Virus record (IMG/VR): IMGVR_UViG_3300023179_000307
Span: 1-33,638 of that record
Source of the DNA: a virus
Strand: one strand, 5' to 3'
Length of the DNA stretch: 33,638 nt
Part shown: in pieces, positions 30,430-33,638 of the stretch
Position numbering within the stretch: position 1 is the first letter of the stretch
Layout: each line of letters opens with the position of its first letter
Translations under genes and position numbers: made by a program
The notes under the pieces: model-generated
The model's input: the letters and a program-made list of their open reading frames with translations, nothing else
The model's database searches: none
Told to the model about the DNA's origin: nothing

Positions 30430-31466
30430 GCGACGATCCCTTCAAGCAGCCGGACATCACGGACTATGCCGGCGCGCCGTCGCTCGGCGAGCAGATGGAG
30501 ACCGGCGAGATCGCCAACTTCTGGGATGGCGTGGAAGCCAAGGTCGTGGCTGCCTTCGCCGCGGTGACGCTGGCGCTGTCTGCGCTCTGGCGCGGCGTTC
30601 TGAACCTGCCGCGCACGCTGCGCCGCGCGCATGTGCGGCTGGTGGTGCGCTTCGCCCCGGAAGACGTCACCGACTCCCAGCAGCTTTACGAGCGCACCTT
30701 TGCGGAACTCGGCCCGCCCCGGAACGCCGACCACGAGCACTACCGCCGCACGATCTGCCTGCTGTGCGTGGTCGAACGCACGCCGGAGCAGGATTTGCAG
30801 TTCGCGCAATATCTCCGCGGCATGCGCGAATATGGCGAGGACCCGCTGAAGATCTGGATCGAGCGCGCATGGGCGCGCAAGCGCGCGCCGCCGACCATGC
30901 CGCAGCCGCAGGTGCAGGGCCTTCTGGCCGCGCCGATCCCAGGCCTTGGCATGCTGTCGCAGGTGCTGGCCGCCGCGCTCGTGCTGTCGCTCGGCTGGGG
31001 CCTCTGGCGCAACCACGTCGCCGAACACGCGCAAGGCAAGCTGGACGACGTGAAGGAAGAACTCGCGGGCGCGACCGTCGCCAACGAGGCGCTGGCGGCG
31101 CGCATGAGCCAAGCCGAACAGGCCATGCAGAAGTCCAACGCCGTGTTGGCGGACTACGAACAACGGATTGCCGACGCGGCGAAGCTGGATGCGGCCCGCG
31201 CGGCTAGGCAGGCGGCGATCCGCCGTCGTTCACAGGAGAGGACACATGAAGTTGCTGAAGGCGACACTGCTCGGCGCCCTGATGACGACTGGCTGCGCGA
31301 GCTTGCCGGGCCCGCATCGAGTAACGACCCTCCCGTGCCCGCCGGCGCCCACCCCGCCGCCCCCGCCGGTCTATTCGACGGCGTGTCTGGAAATGCCGGA
31401 GGAGATGCCGCAGCCCATGATCTTCCGGGCGCAGGACGGATCGATCGACCGGCTCCGGACCGCTGA
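30426..31466 (+). CDS. Inner-membrane spanin with long cytoplasmic domain (Rz-like)
   Basis: A 346-aa protein. Its middle has the i-spanin pattern: one span (about residues 174-195, MLSQVLAAALVLSLGWGLW) followed by a periplasmic coiled coil (HAQGKLDDVKEELAGATVAN onward) ending near DDDWLRELAGPASS. Fused in front is a ~170-residue N-terminal part with a further hydrophobic segment (40-58) and a charged domain with VRLVVRFAPEDVTDSQQLYE. Ordinary Rz proteins (about 150 aa) lack this part. The 3' end overlaps an o-spanin gene in another frame by 221 nt, as in Rz/Rz1 pairs. Together they should fuse inner and outer membranes at the end of lysis. Confidence 0.78.
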   Translation: MSDDPFKQPDITDYAGAPSLGEQMETGEIANFWDGVEAKVVAAFAAVTLALSALWRGVLNLPRTLRRAHVRLVVRFAPEDVTDSQQLYERTFAELGPPRNADHEHYRRTICLLCVVERTPEQDLQFAQYLRGMREYGEDPLKIWIERAWARKRAPPTMPQPQVQGLLAAPIPGLGMLSQVLAAALVLSLGWGLWRNHVAEHAQGKLDDVKEELAGATVANEALAARMSQAEQAMQKSNAVLADYEQRIADAAKLDAARAARQAAIRRRSQERTHEVAEGDTARRPDDDWLRELAGPASSNDPPVPAGAHPAAPAGLFDGVSGNAGGDAAAHDLPGAGRIDRPAPDR

Positions 31467-31563
31467 GGGCTACGTCATCGGGTTAAAAGCCTGGGGCGGC
31501 ATCGTCATGGAGCAGCATCGCGCGTGCGTGCAGTCGCACCTGGCAGACGAACCGAAAGGCTGA
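31246..31563 (+). CDS. Outer-membrane lipoprotein spanin (Rz1-like)
   Basis: A 105-aa protein with an N-terminal lipoprotein signal (MKLLKATLLGALMTTGC), acylated at C17. A proline-rich stretch typical of Rz1 (PCPPAPTPPPPPVY) follows, and then a short folded end. AGGAG lies just upstream of the ATG. Its first 221 nt overlap the i-spanin gene out of frame, the defining layout of Rz/Rz1 pairs. It would sit in the inner leaflet of the outer membrane and bind the i-spanin coiled coil. Confidence 0.85.
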   Translation: MKLLKATLLGALMTTGCASLPGPHRVTTLPCPPAPTPPPPPVYSTACLEMPEEMPQPMIFRAQDGSIDRLRTAEGYVIGLKAWGGIVMEQHRACVQSHLADEPKG

Positions 31564-31566
31564 TGG

Positions 31567-31947
31567 ATGGAACCGGGGCAACAGGGGCAGCAACCATACC
31601 ACGTGCCCGCGCCATTCGTGACGCATGCGGAGATGGCGCCCGTGCACGCGCGCATCGGCGGCCTTGAGCGCGGCCAGCAGGCCGTGCTGGAAGCATACGG
31701 CCACATGCGCGGCGAACTTCTCGGGCGTTTCGACCGGCTTGAAAGCGCGCTGACCGCGGAACGCCAGACCGACGCGAAACGCGCGGCGCAACAGCCCGAC
31801 ACGCAGGGGCTCAACCTCTCCGTGCGCGAAGCCTTCATCGCGGTGTTCGCCATCATGGCCGGGACCGCGCTGTTGACCAAGATGGCCGTCGATTCGGTAG
31901 AGCGCCCGATTGAGAACGTCCGAAAGGCCATGGACGTGCTGCCGTGA
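31567..31947 (+). CDS. Probable holin-like membrane protein (XhlA-type layout)
   Basis: A 126-aa protein: a polar Gln/Pro-rich start (MEPGQQGQQPYHVPAP), a charged coiled coil (LGRFDRLESALTAERQTDAK), then one C-terminal span at about 88-108 (AFIAVFAIMAGTALLTKM). A short polar tail completes it. AAAGG precedes the start. The coiled coil followed by a single terminal span recalls XhlA-type lysis proteins. Position next to the spanins supports a lysis role, but holin function is inferred. Confidence 0.7.
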   Translation: MEPGQQGQQPYHVPAPFVTHAEMAPVHARIGGLERGQQAVLEAYGHMRGELLGRFDRLESALTAERQTDAKRAAQQPDTQGLNLSVREAFIAVFAIMAGTALLTKMAVDSVERPIENVRKAMDVLP

Positions 31948-32048
31948 AATCCGGTCGCGGCTGGCTGGTGCTGGTCGTCGGCTTCCTTGCGTTCGCCGGG
32001 CTCTACGCGCTGGCGAGCCCTTTTCTCTCACTCTGGAACCAGCCATGA
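31944..32048 (+). CDS. 34-aa single-span membrane peptide
   Basis: GTG start in a GTGA overlap and stop in an ATGA overlap with the next gene. A basic start (MKSGRGW) is followed by one hydrophobic helix (WLVLVVGFLAFAGLYALA). It could be a small holin or antiholin component given its place, but the evidence is only coupling and hydrophobicity. Confidence 0.5.
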   Translation: MKSGRGWLVLVVGFLAFAGLYALASPFLSLWNQP

Positions 32049-33535
32049 ACGCCAAGGACTTCTTCGACGAGCTGGCGCGCCGCACACAGCGCGCGCCAAA
32101 GGAGCCGGACCCGCCGCATGTGACGGTTCCTGCATCACTTGTCCGCAGCGCGAAGCTGGCGTCCTGGATTGCGTTCTTCGCCCTCGTGTACTTCCTGTTT
32201 TTGTACACCCTCGACATCGCCCGCGACCGGGCCGCCGACCTGCACTTGACCAAGGCCGGCGCATGGACCGGTGATATCCAGTTCTGGTTTCCCTACGTGG
32301 CGGGGTTCGCCGCGGTCGCGGTGGGCATCCCCTATGTCGCCAAGATCGCCATCCCGGTGTTCATGAGCCTCACATGGCGGGAGAACTTGTGGCCGAAGCT
32401 CTGGGCGCTCGTCATCGCCATGGCGGTCTCGCTCGTCGTCATTGCGGGCACGTTTGCGGTGCAGGGCGACGCGCTCATGGAGCGGGACCGGGTCGGCGTG
32501 GTGGCCGAAGAGGCCCGCGCCGCCGGGGTCACGGCGCTGCGGTCACAGCTGGCGGCGGTGGAGGCGGACCTGGACGAGATGACCAACGCCGCGGCCGGCA
32601 ACCGCCTGACGGCGCAGGCCGCGCGGGCGGGCGTGGAAGGCTGGAAGGTCGCCATTGCGGAGGCCGAGAAATCTAACGCGCCGCTGATGCCGCAACGGCG
32701 GGCGGCCATGGGGTCCGCCGTCGCCGCCGACGATCTGCGCCGCCAGCGCCGGGAGCTGATCGCCAAGATCGCCGCGGCGCCCACGGCGGCGTCCGTCGCC
32801 AACCGGGTGGAGACCAAGGCGACGGGCTGGATCGGCGCGACGATGAACTGGCTGGAGGGGGTGCGCGCGATCCTCTTGTCCCTCGTCATGGACATCGTCT
32901 GCCTGCTGATGCCGTGGATTGCGCAACGCCTCGAACAGGCACGCGCCCGCCAGCTTGCCGGCATTGCGGACAGCATCGTGCGGCCGCAGAGCGCGGCGTG
33001 GGCGGATGAGAGCCACATGGTCCGCGACATGCGCGAGGAGCCCAAACTCAAGGCCGCGCCCATGGACGCCGGCTACCAGGGCGACCTGATCCATGACGAG
33101 CAGGGCAACGAGCTCGCGTGGGTGGAGGGCTACGTCAACAAGCGCGGCAAGTGGATCCCGGGACACTACCGCAAGACCGGCAAGAAGGCCGAGATCACGG
33201 TCAAGGACGAACCCGGCGTGGTGTTGGAAAGCGACAGCCGCGCCGCGCGAAGCGCGGTAGTGTCTGCGGATGAAGATCGTGAAGCACCCCAAAACTCCGG
33301 AAGCTCAAGCGCGGCAGTACGCGCGGGATTTGGAGGAAGCGATACGCTCGATCGATCCGAGCAAGACACCCTTTCCGAACCCGCCACCGAAGACGACTGG
33401 GCCGCGCTCCTCGGCGACCCGATCCCGGCAGAAGAGCTGAAAGGCGCCGAAGTCTATGACGCGCCCGTGGGCCCGCAGCGCGGCGTTGCGCTGGGCAAGC
33501 GCGGCGATCAGGGCGTCATGCAGGCGGCGGAGTAG
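32045..33535 (+). CDS. Four-helix membrane protein with coiled-coil loop, unknown function
   Basis: A 496-aa protein with likely membrane spans at about 36-58 (SWIAFFALVYFLFLYTLDIA), 80-108 (FWFPYVAGFAAVAVGIPYV), 116-139 (LWALVIAMAVSLVVIAGTF) and 285-312 (AILLSLVMDIVCLLMPWI). Between spans 3 and 4 lies a long charged coiled coil (residues 150-275), and after span 4 a soluble C-terminal region with KRGKWIPGHYRKTGKK. The layout is unlike endolysins or known phage holins. Position at the end of the lysis cluster could mean lysis timing or exclusion of other phages; both are guesses. No endolysin was found in the window. Confidence 0.78.
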   Translation: MNAKDFFDELARRTQRAPKEPDPPHVTVPASLVRSAKLASWIAFFALVYFLFLYTLDIARDRAADLHLTKAGAWTGDIQFWFPYVAGFAAVAVGIPYVAKIAIPVFMSLTWRENLWPKLWALVIAMAVSLVVIAGTFAVQGDALMERDRVGVVAEEARAAGVTALRSQLAAVEADLDEMTNAAAGNRLTAQAARAGVEGWKVAIAEAEKSNAPLMPQRRAAMGSAVAADDLRRQRRELIAKIAAAPTAASVANRVETKATGWIGATMNWLEGVRAILLSLVMDIVCLLMPWIAQRLEQARARQLAGIADSIVRPQSAAWADESHMVRDMREEPKLKAAPMDAGYQGDLIHDEQGNELAWVEGYVNKRGKWIPGHYRKTGKKAEITVKDEPGVVLESDSRAARSAVVSADEDREAPQNSGSSSAAVRAGFGGSDTLDRSEQDTLSEPATEDDWAALLGDPIPAEELKGAEVYDAPVGPQRGVALGKRGDQGVMQAAE

Positions 33536-33638
33536 GCTCCACCCCCGGCGCGACCGCAAATCAGTTGCTGGAGGTTTTTGACGGATCACGTCGCCGACAC
33601 GTTGCAAGCCGGCTGATTTGCCGCTATATGTCGATTGC
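33536..33638. promoter_or_regulatory. Non-coding end region: long-spaced inverted repeat and possible promoter
   Basis: GCAAATCAG (33556-33564) and CTGATTTGC (33613-33621) are perfect inverted 9-mers, 48 nt apart. TTGCAA (33602-33607), a 17-nt gap and TATATG (33625-33630) could form a rightward promoter leading out of the window. No gene was found here, and no tRNA or att core was recognised. Confidence 0.4.

Noticed and set aside
33556-33621. Inverted 9-mers at the right end as an attachment site or tRNA
   Set aside because: No cloverleaf, integrase or repeated core elsewhere in the window; kept only as a possible regulatory dyad.

Overview
The window is a dense, GC-rich segment (roughly two-thirds G+C by eye) of a temperate, short-tailed (podovirus-type) phage or prophage of an alphaproteobacterium. 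The host assignment rests on a clear GcrA cell-cycle regulator homologue and on strong under-representation of GANTC, the CcrM methylation site. Nearly all genes run rightward, and most are joined by ATGA, GTGA or TGATG overlaps.

Positions 1-1017 are a lambda-like immunity region. A leftward S24 (CI/LexA-type) repressor with an Ala-Gly cleavage site and a Ser/Lys dyad lies between two divergent promoters. Each promoter has the palindrome ACGTACGT exactly 8 nt upstream of a perfect TTGACA. The left promoter drives a gene cut by the window edge; the right one drives a probably leaderless Cro-like gene. Early genes follow (1271-5494): small membrane peptides, GcrA, an ERF annealing protein, NinB, a winged-helix O-like initiator carrying an iteron origin inside its own reading frame, and two unassigned proteins in the usual P/Q positions. 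A free-standing HNH-AP2 endonuclease (5538-6047) is followed at once by a strongly structured non-coding stretch (6049-6194).

After small membrane and hypothetical genes (6211-7902) comes the late region: small and large terminase, P22-like portal, scaffold, SU10-like (DUF5309) major capsid protein and a terminator. Three sugar-modification genes follow (TPR-glycosyltransferase, hexapeptide acyltransferase, short glycosyltransferase; 15381-17904). Next are a gp4-like adaptor, a gp10-like tail nozzle, two proteins that look like paralogues, and a run of internal-virion/ejection-type proteins to 27930. A leftward pair of small membrane genes and a strong terminator separate this from the tail-fibre and lysis genes. 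These include a long inner-membrane spanin with an o-spanin gene nested out of frame, a holin candidate and a four-helix membrane protein of unknown role.

No integrase, endolysin or tRNA gene was recognised. The integrase may lie beyond the left edge, downstream of the left promoter. The least explained parts are the structured RNA after the HNH gene, the glycan cassette inside the head-tail operon, the reversed membrane pair and the extended spanin.
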